Below are positions 42,945 through 50,963 of a stretch of DNA of 64,000 bases, in pieces. The notes below the pieces were generated by a model. It had not been told where the DNA came from. It saw nothing but the letters and a program-made list of their open reading frames with translations, and ran no database searches. A program made the translations under genes and the position numbers. The stretch comes from Mollicutes bacterium (GTDB lineage Bacteria; Bacillota_I; Bacilli_A; RF39; UBA660): contig SFOJ01000002.1 in assembly GCA_004552445.1 (NCBI GenBank), positions 21,128 through 85,127 on the forward strand, in the 5' to 3' direction. Within the stretch, counting starts at the first letter, position 1, and the number at the start of each line of letters is the position of its first letter.

Positions 42945-43307
42945 ATGGAATTAAAATATACAAAAATTGGTGATTATAAATTACCAATTTTAACTTTAAA
43001 TGATAATAAAAAAGGAACAATTAATAAGTATGGAATGTTAAGATTTGATTATTTAAAACAACATAAAAAAGCACTTTACACTACACTTTTAATGAATGAT
43101 GAACTTACTAATCATCTTGTTTCAGTAAGTAAAAATGCAGAAAATTTATTAAATAACTTGATGGAAAGTTATAAAAAATCAGATGAAAAACTATCTGAAA
43201 AGAATAAAGAAATAAAACAACTTGAATGGGTAAAACTAATGAATAATTATAAAAATACAGCTGAAGAAATCATATTAAATGAATTAATTTATACTGAAAA
43301 TGTGTGA
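42945..43307 (+). CDS. TnpV-family transposon protein
   Basis: A 120-residue protein: GDYKLPILTLNDNKKGTINKYG split around YGMLRFDYLKQHKKALYTTL and ending EWVKLMNNYKNTAEEIILNE, which is the TnpV family (transposon-encoded protein) found with serine recombinases of Clostridia. It lies two bases after the recombinase frame. Function unknown. Supports the mobile-element call. Confidence 0.85.
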   Translation: MELKYTKIGDYKLPILTLNDNKKGTINKYGMLRFDYLKQHKKALYTTLLMNDELTNHLVSVSKNAENLLNNLMESYKKSDEKLSEKNKEIKQLEWVKLMNNYKNTAEEIILNELIYTENV

Positions 43308-43312
43308 GTACG

Positions 43313-43382
43313 TAATCACATATCGTGTCTAGCAAGCACTGAATTTGTATAGCCACAAATTCCAATATGGGAATTCCCATAC
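43313..43382 (+). other. palindromic region, oriT candidate
   Basis: The gap before the MobC-like gene holds GAATTTGT...ACAAATTC (43341-43362, loop ATAGCC) and then the perfect 16-base palindrome TATGGGAATTCCCATA (43366-43381). Also TGTGA...TCACA near 43301-43320. Such nested inverted repeats upstream of mobC are typical for origins of transfer; none is proven here. Confidence 0.5.
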
Positions 43383-43412
43383 CCTTAAATTTTAGAAAGG
43401 AGATTTCAAATT

Positions 43413-43784
43413 ATGAGAATAAGAAATAATAAAGTTAATGTATTTTTAAGTGATGATGAAAAATTTATTTTAAAAAGAGATTCTTCAAAATTAAACTTAT
43501 CTCAATCTGAATATATTAGAAATTTAATTATAGGATATGAAATTAAAATTCCAGAAGTCAAAGAAGAACAAAAACCTAAAAAAGAAAAATATATTATAGA
43601 GAATATTGCCAAAGCACTAGAAGAAAATATTGAATGTTTAACCAAAGTGAAAAATAGATTTCATCATCTTGGATATTTTGAAGATGAACGAGCAATCGGA
43701 ATTAAAATTGAATATTTAAAATCACAAAATACTACACTAAAAAAACATATGACAATTGAAAATGATAAAGACAATGCCATCTAA
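43413..43784 (+). CDS. MobC-like mobilisation accessory protein
   Basis: A 123-residue protein with a ribbon-helix-helix start (NKVNVFLSDDEKFILKRDSS, then LSQSEYIRNLIIGYEI), followed by a Lys/Glu helical region. This is the arrangement of MobC-type relaxosome proteins, which bind oriT. The following relaxase gene normally found is absent; the next genes run the other way. AAAGGAG precedes the ATG. The stop overlaps that of the convergent HD gene. Confidence 0.7.
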   Translation: MRIRNNKVNVFLSDDEKFILKRDSSKLNLSQSEYIRNLIIGYEIKIPEVKEEQKPKKEKYIIENIAKALEENIECLTKVKNRFHHLGYFEDERAIGIKIEYLKSQNTTLKKHMTIENDKDNAI

Positions 43785-43795
43785 GCATTGTCTTT
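43767..43795. terminator. bidirectional terminator between mobC-like and HD genes
   Basis: AAAGACAATGC (43767-43777) and GCATTGTCTTT (43785-43795), loop CATCTAA containing both stop codons. Confidence 0.8.
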
Positions 43796-44884
43796 CTTAA
43801 TAAGTTTTTTAGCAACTACCTCTTCGTAAGGTACGAATTGAAAATCAAAATATGTATAATATCCACCTTTTGGGCAATTTAAATACTCTGTAATTTGATT
43901 GGCTGCAGTTTCTGATATCTGATTTATTCTAACAGCTCCATCATCAGTTTGAACCAATGGTACAACATATCGTGTTTTAGCTTTTATATTAACACAATAT
44001 TTTTCATCAGCAGGTATTGAACTACTATAAACTGTATCAGCCTCTTGAAATAATTTGAAACTATCTGATAAATATTTATCTTCGCAAGTTAAAATTTTAT
44101 CAATTACCTCTTGCTCTGAAAGAGTATATAAATCTTCTATTGTTAAATAACCAGCATTGTTCATTGACTTACACATATCTGCTAAAAATTGCATTACAGT
44201 TCTATCTTTGTCGCTTACCCATTCAGGCCATAATTTTGAAATTGTACCTATATATTCTTCGCAAACTTCTTTATCTTTAAAAGCAAGTTCTTGTATACCA
44301 TCTTCATTTGTAGTTACCACAATATTGTTATACATTTTTCTAATTTTATCTAATTCCCAAACTCTGAAAAAAGTTAATCCACTTGCAAAAGTATATTCAA
44401 ATCTATCAGCAGATAATTTTGGAGTATCATTATCGGCAATAGGATAAATCTTATAGTCATCTACTTCTTCTAACTTTATACCATCTCTTTTTAGCAAGCT
44501 CATTATTTTTGAAGAATTTCTAATAATGTCAGAAGTTTTTTCTTCAGTAGATTCTTGAGTTTCTGAATCACCATTCATAAAGTCTATGCAATGTTTGAAT
44601 ACAGGTGTAGCAATATCGTGGAATAGACCTGCTAGTGTTTGTTTCTTATCGTGTGTAAAATGCCAAATAATTAAAGCAACACCAACACTATGATCTAAAT
44701 TTGAATACCAATATCTAAGATTAAAGCATTTAGAATAATCGGTACCACAACTCATACTTATTTTACTGATTCTTTCCATTTCAGGAGTATCAATATATTC
44801 TAATAACCATTCTGGAAATTCTGATGATAGAATACTAAAATATTCTTTTACTTCATCATTTAAACTATCATAATATTTTTTCAT
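43781..44884 (-). CDS. HD-domain hydrolase (dNTPase-like), element cargo
   Basis: A 367-residue HD protein. The ligand set is WYSNLDHSVGVALIIWHF (His about 65), AGLFHDIATPVFKHCIDF (His-Asp about 89-90) and SADRFEYTFASG (Asp about 160). The order and spacing resemble deoxynucleotide triphosphohydrolases and related HD enzymes. The N-terminus carries YIDTPEMERISKISMSCG. Substrate not defined; nucleotide depletion in defence is inference. ATG 44884 follows AAGGAT by eight bases; a GTG nine bases upstream is less likely. Downstream of the DUF4393 gene with a gap of about 20 bases, so probably co-transcribed. Confidence 0.82.
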   Translation of the reverse strand: MKKYYDSLNDEVKEYFSILSSEFPEWLLEYIDTPEMERISKISMSCGTDYSKCFNLRYWYSNLDHSVGVALIIWHFTHDKKQTLAGLFHDIATPVFKHCIDFMNGDSETQESTEEKTSDIIRNSSKIMSLLKRDGIKLEEVDDYKIYPIADNDTPKLSADRFEYTFASGLTFFRVWELDKIRKMYNNIVVTTNEDGIQELAFKDKEVCEEYIGTISKLWPEWVSDKDRTVMQFLADMCKSMNNAGYLTIEDLYTLSEQEVIDKILTCEDKYLSDSFKLFQEADTVYSSSIPADEKYCVNIKAKTRYVVPLVQTDDGAVRINQISETAANQITEYLNCPKGGYYTYFDFQFVPYEEVVAKKLIKKDNA

Positions 44885-44902
44885 TTTTTTCACATCCTTA
44901 TA

Positions 44903-45706
44903 TTATAAACAGGTATCTGCAAAACTTCTGCCAAAATCATTCTGCATAATTACTTGACCTTGAATATCAATACTAGTTGTTATTCCATTACCTTCAGCAC
45001 GATTCATATTATCAAGTAGTATTTTATTATTTACTATAATATTTACTGTTTTAAAACAATTATAGTCAAAACCATTAATACTATTATCCTCGTGATGTAT
45101 TAATCCTAACCTTATTAGATTAGAAATAGATGTAGACAATTGAAATTCATCACCTAAATCTAATAACTCCATTACTATATAATTTGGATAAGCACTACTA
45201 TAAACTCTATTACTATTATCTATTTTTAATATTGCATGTGCACAAGCAACTTGTCCTAAATCTTGTAATCTTTTAAAAACTTTTGCATCCAATGGTGTTA
45301 ATTGTCTTATTATTTCAACATAACTAGGATGTGCTTTATCTTTTATATCTTTATTCATTGATGAAGTTAGTAAGTTCAAATACATATTTCTTAGTTCATC
45401 TTTGTCATAAGTATATTTTAATGCTTCAAGCGCTGGCCCTGCAATCATTAAATCTGGTTCTACTAATTTTTCTTCTGGTATAGAACTCAGTTTTTGTTCC
45501 AATTCATTTTTAAAATCTTCTAATTTATACTTAAAGAGTGCATTAGCCTTTTTTACCGGATAGAAAACAACATTGTTAAATAAACCTACTACAGATTCAA
45601 TTATTTCTCCAGTTTGCACTAATGTACCTTTAACACCATCATTATAAACATCTTTCGCAACAACCTTCGCAACTTCTTTTGTAATTTCCAAAGCTTCCTC
45701 TGTCAT
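44903..45706 (-). CDS. DUF4393 (Abi-alpha) protein, putative abortive infection factor
   Basis: A 267-residue protein of DUF4393. VFYPVKKANALFKYKLEDF in the first third, LVEPDLMIAGPALEALKYTY and NMYLNLLTSSMNKD in the middle, and SYVEIIRQLTPLDAKVF are the usual family text. DUF4393 (named Abi-alpha) is linked with abortive infection in the literature; mechanism unknown to me. A good TATAAT and GGGGGTG precede the ATG. It heads a two-gene unit with the HD hydrolase in the mobile element. Confidence 0.82.
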   Translation of the reverse strand: MTEEALEITKEVAKVVAKDVYNDGVKGTLVQTGEIIESVVGLFNNVVFYPVKKANALFKYKLEDFKNELEQKLSSIPEEKLVEPDLMIAGPALEALKYTYDKDELRNMYLNLLTSSMNKDIKDKAHPSYVEIIRQLTPLDAKVFKRLQDLGQVACAHAILKIDNSNRVYSSAYPNYIVMELLDLGDEFQLSTSISNLIRLGLIHHEDNSINGFDYNCFKTVNIIVNNKILLDNMNRAEGNGITTSIDIQGQVIMQNDFGRSFADTCL

Positions 45707-46097
45707 AATACACCCCCTAAAAGTAATAACTGTTAAATATTATACTATAAAACTACAAAATTTGCGATACATCTATTGAAATATTTATTAATATTATATA
45801 TAATGAATTTATCAGAGAGATTTAATCAAATCTTATAGTCTTAGTTTCGCATACGTGTATAGTTAAGGGTCCATATGAATGTAACTTACGGACTATTTAA
45901 AGTTTGTAAGTTTTTATTTTGCATAAAACTCAATAAAAAATTATCAAAATAACTTAATTATCTTTTTATATTCTTCTTAATGGAGTAAAAGTTTTGTCTA
46001 AGAAGCACTTTTCATAGAATAAAGTTTATTATTGATATTATAGGAGCATGATATTAAATAAATAAAAAACTAAAAATAAAAAATAATTAGAATTAAA
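45707..46097. other. gene-free interval, possible right edge of the element
   Basis: About 390 AT-rich bases without a protein gene. It holds the TATAAT promoter of the DUF4393 gene, a slightly less AT-rich stretch around 45820-45900 with GTCC...GGAC arms (about 45869-45893), and an isolated AGGAG with a five-codon frame near 46042. No att-like direct repeat of the tRNA-Gly end was found. Confidence 0.4.
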
Positions 46098-46108
46098 CTA
46101 ATTATTTT
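46080..46108 (-). terminator. terminator of the small membrane gene pair
   Basis: AAAATAATTAG (46080-46090) and CTAATTATTTT (46098-46108), loop AATTAAA; on the minus strand a T-run follows. It overlaps the stop codon of the 137-residue membrane gene. Confidence 0.75.
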
Positions 46109-46511
46109 TATTATCAACGAATAAAAACATACTTATAAAATAATATATTATAGCAATAAATAAGAATGCGACTATCAATGATTTAGAAAATGCTACTGGA
46201 TCCATGCTCATAACTTCTAAATTATCATTTCTTTTTAATATCGTTATTAAATTAGGTATTAAAAATAATATATATATTACAAAACTATTAAGAAAACATA
46301 AAAGTTTTCCTTTTTTATATTTAATTTTTTTCTTAGTAATTAATCTAAAAATAAAAGGGACTATCATCATTAATATACTAATAATAAATAAAATAAATAA
46401 TTCAGGTAATAAGTCACCAATTATTTCAGTATCTTGTAAAACAATCTTAATTATTATTAAAGTTATTAATAGTAATACAAAACATAATATGTTTTTAGTT
46501 TTATTATTCAT
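46098..46511 (-). CDS. small four-segment membrane protein
   Basis: A 137-residue protein with four hydrophobic segments (ILCFVLLLITLIIIKIVL, LFILFIISILMMIVPFIF, LCFLNSFVIYILFLIPN, LIVAFLFIAIIYYFISMF). No family is recognised. GGAGG lies before the ATG. It follows the 153-residue membrane gene on the same strand with a 20-base gap, so the two likely form one transcript. Confidence 0.65.
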   Translation of the reverse strand: MNNKTKNILCFVLLLITLIIIKIVLQDTEIIGDLLPELFILFIISILMMIVPFIFRLITKKKIKYKKGKLLCFLNSFVIYILFLIPNLITILKRNDNLEVMSMDPVAFSKSLIVAFLFIAIIYYFISMFLFVDNKNN

Positions 46512-46531
46512 TTTAAAACCTCCAGATTAAT

Positions 46532-46993
46532 TTATTTTTTATCTTTCAAAAACCTTTTTATAAAAATAACAAGCAATGCTTGAATGTGGGGTAGAATTAT
46601 ACAAACAGTCGCAACAAATACAAAGAATAATATAGTAAATCCCTGACCTAATGCTTCACCCATATCAGTAGTGTGTGATATTATAAATTTATCACCTAAA
46701 AACAACAAGATTATATATGTTAAAAAAAACAATATGAATTCAATTATTGGTAAAATTATAAGATAATAACAAATTCTTAATATTTTATTATTAAACTTAT
46801 TTCCTAAATTGTATATTTTTTTACTCATCCATGTACTAGGAAAACTAAGCACAAAAATAATAAATGATAAAATAAAAGCTACAATTAACCAACTAGAATC
46901 CTCATTTAAAAACATTATGCACAATATAGCAAATGATATTATAGGTAAAACAAAGCTAGATATTTTATAGGCTTTTTCAGTTTTATAATCCAT
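46532..46993 (-). CDS. four-segment membrane protein
   Basis: A 153-residue protein with hydrophobic segments at about 12-28, 36-52, 71-96 and 120-145, and a Lys-rich C-terminus (FIKRFLKDKK). No signature is seen. TGGAG lies nine bases before the ATG. First of the pair with the 137-residue gene; function unknown. Confidence 0.65.
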   Translation of the reverse strand: MDYKTEKAYKISSFVLPIISFAILCIMFLNEDSSWLIVAFILSFIIFVLSFPSTWMSKKIYNLGNKFNNKILRICYYLIILPIIEFILFFLTYIILLFLGDKFIISHTTDMGEALGQGFTILFFVFVATVCIILPHIQALLVIFIKRFLKDKK

Positions 46994-47180
46994 AATCTAT
47001 AACTCCATATCTTAATAAAATTATATCTAATAGTTTATAAATTAGCAATAGTGTTATTTAAGATATACATGATAATACAATACTATAAATTAAAACTAAA
47101 CTTATCGTTTAGTGAACTCAACTTTAAAGTTATAGTAATTTAAATAATAATATGTTAAATTTAATACATGAGGAGGAAAC

Positions 47181-47873
47181 ATGAAAAATAATTTAAAAAT
47201 AATTATATCAGTAGTTGCAAGTTTATTAGTTGGCTTATTACTTGGAATGATAATAAATAAAACATTTTCAAATGAAAAACTAACTAAATTACCAAATCCA
47301 GAAGTAACAGGAGGCGAAAGAGGTCAATTTGGAATAGATAAAAATATTAATGAAGGAACAATAGATAAATATTTAAATCGTAGCGATTCAGTATATAGAG
47401 ATATGAGAATGTTAGTTGATCCAGGAAATTATGAAGCAATTGGTGGAGATTCACACCTTTCAGGAATAGTAAAGGGTTTTGAAGTAGTTCCATATCCATA
47501 CTTAACAGAAGTAAAAGGATTACCTGATGCCGTTGGAAAAAGTTATACAGGTAAAACGTTATTTACACAAAAAGAGGATGGTACTTATAAATCTAACTAT
47601 AAAGAATCTATGGAAATATTAGAATATTTATTTCCAAAAGATAAAAATATATTCTTAATGTGTGGTGGCGGAGGATATGCTGGTATGACAAAAAATTTAC
47701 TAATATCACTTGGCTGGGATAAAAATAAAATATATAATGTAGGTGGCTATTGGTACTATAATGGTAAAAATAATATACAAATAAAAAAAGAAGAAAATAA
47801 CAAGACAACATATGATTTTTGGAAAATAAATTATCATAATATAGATTTTGATAATTTAACAGAAATTAAGTAA
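47181..47873 (+). CDS. membrane-anchored rhodanese-like protein
   Basis: A 230-residue exported protein. One membrane anchor (about 6-28), then a rhodanese-type domain in which NIFLMCGGGGYAGMTKNLL (about 156-174) holds the active-site Cys loop, followed by NVGGYWYYNG. The first half includes a conserved RGQFGIDKNIN and DMRMLVDPGNYEAIGG. A sulfur or persulfide carrier role outside the membrane is possible, not shown. It is followed at once by a thioredoxin-like lipoprotein gene, sharing TAATG, which suggests a common redox or sulfur process. AGGAGG start. Confidence 0.75.
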   Translation: MKNNLKIIISVVASLLVGLLLGMIINKTFSNEKLTKLPNPEVTGGERGQFGIDKNINEGTIDKYLNRSDSVYRDMRMLVDPGNYEAIGGDSHLSGIVKGFEVVPYPYLTEVKGLPDAVGKSYTGKTLFTQKEDGTYKSNYKESMEILEYLFPKDKNIFLMCGGGGYAGMTKNLLISLGWDKNKIYNVGGYWYYNGKNNIQIKKEENNKTTYDFWKINYHNIDFDNLTEIK

Positions 47874-48325
47874 TGAAAAAAATATATTATTTAATATTTT
47901 GTATATTGATTCTTTTTACCACTGGATGCAATAAAAACACTCAAAAATTTACTTTAGATAAAAAATATTATAATACTGGTGAATTTATAAAAGTTAAAAG
48001 TGATGATTTATTAAAACTGGATAATGAAAATTACATTTTATATGCTTATAACAATTATTGTGCATTTGCAATTCCTTGTGAAAATGTATTTAAAGAATTT
48101 ATGAGTAAATATAAAATAGATTTCTTATCAATTACTTTTGACGAATTTAAAAATACAAAGTTTTATAAAGAGATAAAATATGCACCATCTATAATTATTA
48201 TAAAAGAAGGTAAAATAGTAACGTATCTAGATCCAAATTCAGATAATGATTTTGAAAAATATCAAGATGCTGATAAATTAGGAGAATGGATAAAGAATTA
48301 TGTGAAAGTCTCTGAGAATGAATAA
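47873..48325 (+). CDS. thioredoxin-like lipoprotein
   Basis: A 150-residue lipoprotein: signal and lipobox LFTTGC (Cys about 19). ILYAYNNYCAFAIPCENVFKE has a Cys-x5-Cys in the place where thioredoxins carry C-x-x-C, and YAPSIIIIKEGKIVTYLD is the cis-Pro region of the fold. So a thioredoxin-like extracytoplasmic protein with widely spaced cysteines is likely. The ATG overlaps the stop of the rhodanese-like gene. Confidence 0.7.
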   Translation: MKKIYYLIFCILILFTTGCNKNTQKFTLDKKYYNTGEFIKVKSDDLLKLDNENYILYAYNNYCAFAIPCENVFKEFMSKYKIDFLSITFDEFKNTKFYKEIKYAPSIIIIKEGKIVTYLDPNSDNDFEKYQDADKLGEWIKNYVKVSENE

Positions 48326-48382
48326 AGGTAAGAAAAAATATTTTCTAAAATATAGACGATAGTACTAACACTAAAACCAAAA

Positions 48383-48407
48383 AATGACTAGAAATAGTCG
48401 TTTTTAT
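48383..48407 (+). terminator. intrinsic terminator
   Basis: AATGACTA, loop GAAA, TAGTCGTT, then T. It ends the rhodanese-lipoprotein unit. Confidence 0.8.
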
Positions 48408-48472
48408 TTGCTGAAAAACATTTTTCTTTATATAATTTATTAATTGTTATATAATAATAATAGGTGATTTAT

Positions 48473-50452
48473 ATGGACAGAATGAATGAAATAATCGAAC
48501 TTTTAAATAAATATGCATATGAATATTATACATTAGATAAACCTAGTGTAGAAGATGCTGAATATGATAGGTTAATGCAAGAGTTAATAAGAATAGAGTC
48601 AAGCCACCCTGAATGGGTAAGACTTGATTCACCTACAAGAAAAATTGGTGGGGAAGTAATTTCAGAATTTGAAAAAGTTACTCATAGAGTACCAATGATG
48701 AGTTTAGGTAATGTATTTAATGAAGAAGAAATTCGTGATTTTGATGAAAAAGTATCTAAAGTATTTCCAAATCATGAATATGTATGTGAACTTAAAATAG
48801 ATGGTTTAGCATTCAATCTTGAATATAAAGATGGCGTGTTTGTAAGAGCAGCAACTCGTGGTAATGGGGTAGTTGGGGAAGACATAACTCATAATGTTAA
48901 AACCATTAAATCAATTCCTCATGTATTAAAAGAAAAAGTAGACTTAGATATACGTGGCGAAATATATATGAGTAAAAAGAGTTTTAATAAACTAAATGAA
49001 CGTCAAAAAGAAAAAGGAGAAAATATATTTCAAAACCCAAGAAATGCAGCAGCAGGTTCAATAAGACAATTAGATTCAAGCGTAGCTGCTAGTAGAGGGT
49101 TAGATGTATTTTTATATCATTATCCAGAAACACCATTTAAAACTCATTATGAAACTCTTATGTATATGAAAAAACTAGGTTTTGTAGTTAATCCAAATAT
49201 CAGATTATGTAAAAATATTGATGAAGTACTATCATTCATTCATGAGTGGACAGAAAAAAGAAATACTCTTCCATATGAAATAGATGGTATTGTTATTAAA
49301 GTAAATGATATAGAACAACAAAGAGAATTAGGATTTACTGCTAAAGTACCAAAATGGGCTACAGCATATAAATTTCCACCAGAACATGTACTTACTAAAT
49401 TAACAGATATAATATTCACAGTAGGAAGAACAGGTCAAATTACTCCAAATGCAGTATTAGAACCGGTAAGAGTAATGGGAAGTACTATTAGTAGAGCTAC
49501 ACTTCACAATAGTGATTATTGTGTTGAAAAAGACATACGAATTGGAGATTATGTTTATATTTATAAAGCAGGAGATGTAATTCCAGCAGTAGATAGAGTT
49601 GAACTAAAAAGAAGAAATGGAGCAGAAAAGCCATTTGAAATGATTAAATATTGTCCAATGTGTGGAAGTAATTTAGTACAAAAAAATGGTATGGTAGATT
49701 ACTTCTGTGAAAACATTCATTGTCCTGCGCGTAAAATAGAAGGATTAATTCACTTTGTATCTAGAGGTGCAATGAACATTCTAGGACTTGGAGATAGAAT
49801 TATGGAAGACTTCTTCAACTATGGATATATTAAAGAATTTAGCGATATTTATAAGCTTGATAAATATAAAGAAGAACTAACTTTATTAGAAGGATTTGGA
49901 AATAAAAGTATAGAAGCAATACTAAAAAGTATAGAAGATTCAAAACAAAATTCACTTGATAGATTATTATTCGCATTAGGTATAAATGGTATCGGTGCAA
50001 AAACAGCTAAATTATTATGTAAATACTATACGACAATAGATTCGTTAATCGACGCAACAGAAGAAGAACTCGCTACTATTAGAGATATTGGCCCAACATT
50101 ATCAATAAATATTGTAAATTATTTCAAAGATGAAAAAAATATTGAAGAAATAAATGAACTAAGAAAACTTGGAGTTAACATGACATATAATGGTAAAAAG
50201 ATAATTGAAGATGAAAACTTTAAAGACAAGAAATTTGTAATAACAGGTTCATTTGATAATATTAGTCGTGATGAAATAAAAGAATTTATTGAAGAACGTG
50301 GAGGACTTACAAGTGATTCAGTTAGTAAAAAAACTGATGTTGTGTTAGTAGGAGAAGCCCCAGGAAGCAAAAGAGATAAAGCAATAGAGTTAAATATTCC
50401 TATATGGAATCAAGCAAAATTGTTCGAAATAATGGGAATAGTGGAAAAATAG
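48473..50452 (+). CDS. ligA: NAD+-dependent DNA ligase LigA
   Basis: A 659-residue replicative ligase. Adenylation domain with CELKIDGLAFNLEY (nucleotide Lys about 107), GNGVVGEDIT, YEIDGIVIKVND and KWATAYKFPP; OB-fold region TVGRTGQITPNAVLEPV; zinc finger CPMCGSNL...CENIHCPA; helix-hairpin-helix repeats; BRCT domain at the end (KKFVITGSFDNISRDEIKEF). All catalytic motifs are intact. ATG 48473 follows AGGTGA; an in-frame GTG nine bases upstream is less likely. In Firmicutes ligA often follows pcrA, which is not in this window. Confidence 0.97.
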   Translation: MDRMNEIIELLNKYAYEYYTLDKPSVEDAEYDRLMQELIRIESSHPEWVRLDSPTRKIGGEVISEFEKVTHRVPMMSLGNVFNEEEIRDFDEKVSKVFPNHEYVCELKIDGLAFNLEYKDGVFVRAATRGNGVVGEDITHNVKTIKSIPHVLKEKVDLDIRGEIYMSKKSFNKLNERQKEKGENIFQNPRNAAAGSIRQLDSSVAASRGLDVFLYHYPETPFKTHYETLMYMKKLGFVVNPNIRLCKNIDEVLSFIHEWTEKRNTLPYEIDGIVIKVNDIEQQRELGFTAKVPKWATAYKFPPEHVLTKLTDIIFTVGRTGQITPNAVLEPVRVMGSTISRATLHNSDYCVEKDIRIGDYVYIYKAGDVIPAVDRVELKRRNGAEKPFEMIKYCPMCGSNLVQKNGMVDYFCENIHCPARKIEGLIHFVSRGAMNILGLGDRIMEDFFNYGYIKEFSDIYKLDKYKEELTLLEGFGNKSIEAILKSIEDSKQNSLDRLLFALGINGIGAKTAKLLCKYYTTIDSLIDATEEELATIRDIGPTLSINIVNYFKDEKNIEEINELRKLGVNMTYNGKKIIEDENFKDKKFVITGSFDNISRDEIKEFIEERGGLTSDSVSKKTDVVLVGEAPGSKRDKAIELNIPIWNQAKLFEIMGIVEK

Positions 50453-50500
50453 AATAAAATATAGTATAATGTATAAAGCCAAGGAAGGTGTTTAAAAAAT

Positions 50501-50959
50501 ATGGGAAAAGTAAGACGTAATCAAGATAATAGGGTGTTATGGGTTTTACTAGGAATTTTAGGAGTTTGTTTTCTAGCAATAGGAATTCTATTCTATAGAT
50601 ATTTTTATGCAGGAACAAGTTCATCAAAATATGGTGAAAGATTAGATGGAATAGAGAACTATCCATTAAGCAAAACATTAGAAAAAGACATACAAGACTT
50701 ATACAAAGACAATACAGAAATTGATAAAGTAACTGTTACTAATGAAGGAAAAATTGTATATATAACAATAAATTTCACAAAATCAATTAAAGTAACTACT
50801 GCAGAAGATTTAGCTATTAAATCACTAGATAAAGTAGGTGAAAAGAATTTAACATATTATGATGTTCAATATATTTTAACTTATTCAGGTACTGAAGAAA
50901 ATACAAACTTCCCAGTATTTGGTTCTAAAAGTGCAAGTAGCTTAAAGGTAGTTTGGTGA
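50501..50959 (+). CDS. membrane-anchored hypothetical protein
   Basis: A 152-residue protein with one membrane segment (VLWVLLGILGVCFLAIGILF) after a basic N-tail, and an extracytoplasmic alpha/beta domain (EIDKVTVTNEGKIVYITINF, FPVFGSKSASSLKVVW). No known family is recognised. AAGGAAGG-type ribosome site. It is followed four bases later by the dual-receptor GGDEF gene, so it may help that sensor. Confidence 0.6.
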   Translation: MGKVRRNQDNRVLWVLLGILGVCFLAIGILFYRYFYAGTSSSKYGERLDGIENYPLSKTLEKDIQDLYKDNTEIDKVTVTNEGKIVYITINFTKSIKVTTAEDLAIKSLDKVGEKNLTYYDVQYILTYSGTEENTNFPVFGSKSASSLKVVW

Positions 50960-50963
50960 TTAT

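Larger units (their letters stand above)
40611..45720. mobile_element. decayed mobilisable/integrative element with defence-like cargo
   Basis: From the tRNA-Gly 3' side to about 45.7 kb: 90-residue protein, serine recombinase (with internal stop), tnpV, palindromic oriT-like region, MobC-like protein, then opposing HD and DUF4393 genes. These are the parts of small mobilisable elements of Firmicutes. The boundaries are estimates: no copy of the tRNA 3' end or other direct repeat was found on the right. No relaxase gene is visible, so autonomous mobilisation is unlikely. Confidence 0.7.

Noticed and set aside
45820..45900. A structured RNA in the gap after the DUF4393 gene
   Set aside because: Only short GTCC/GGAC arms were found with no promoter, terminator or known RNA motif.
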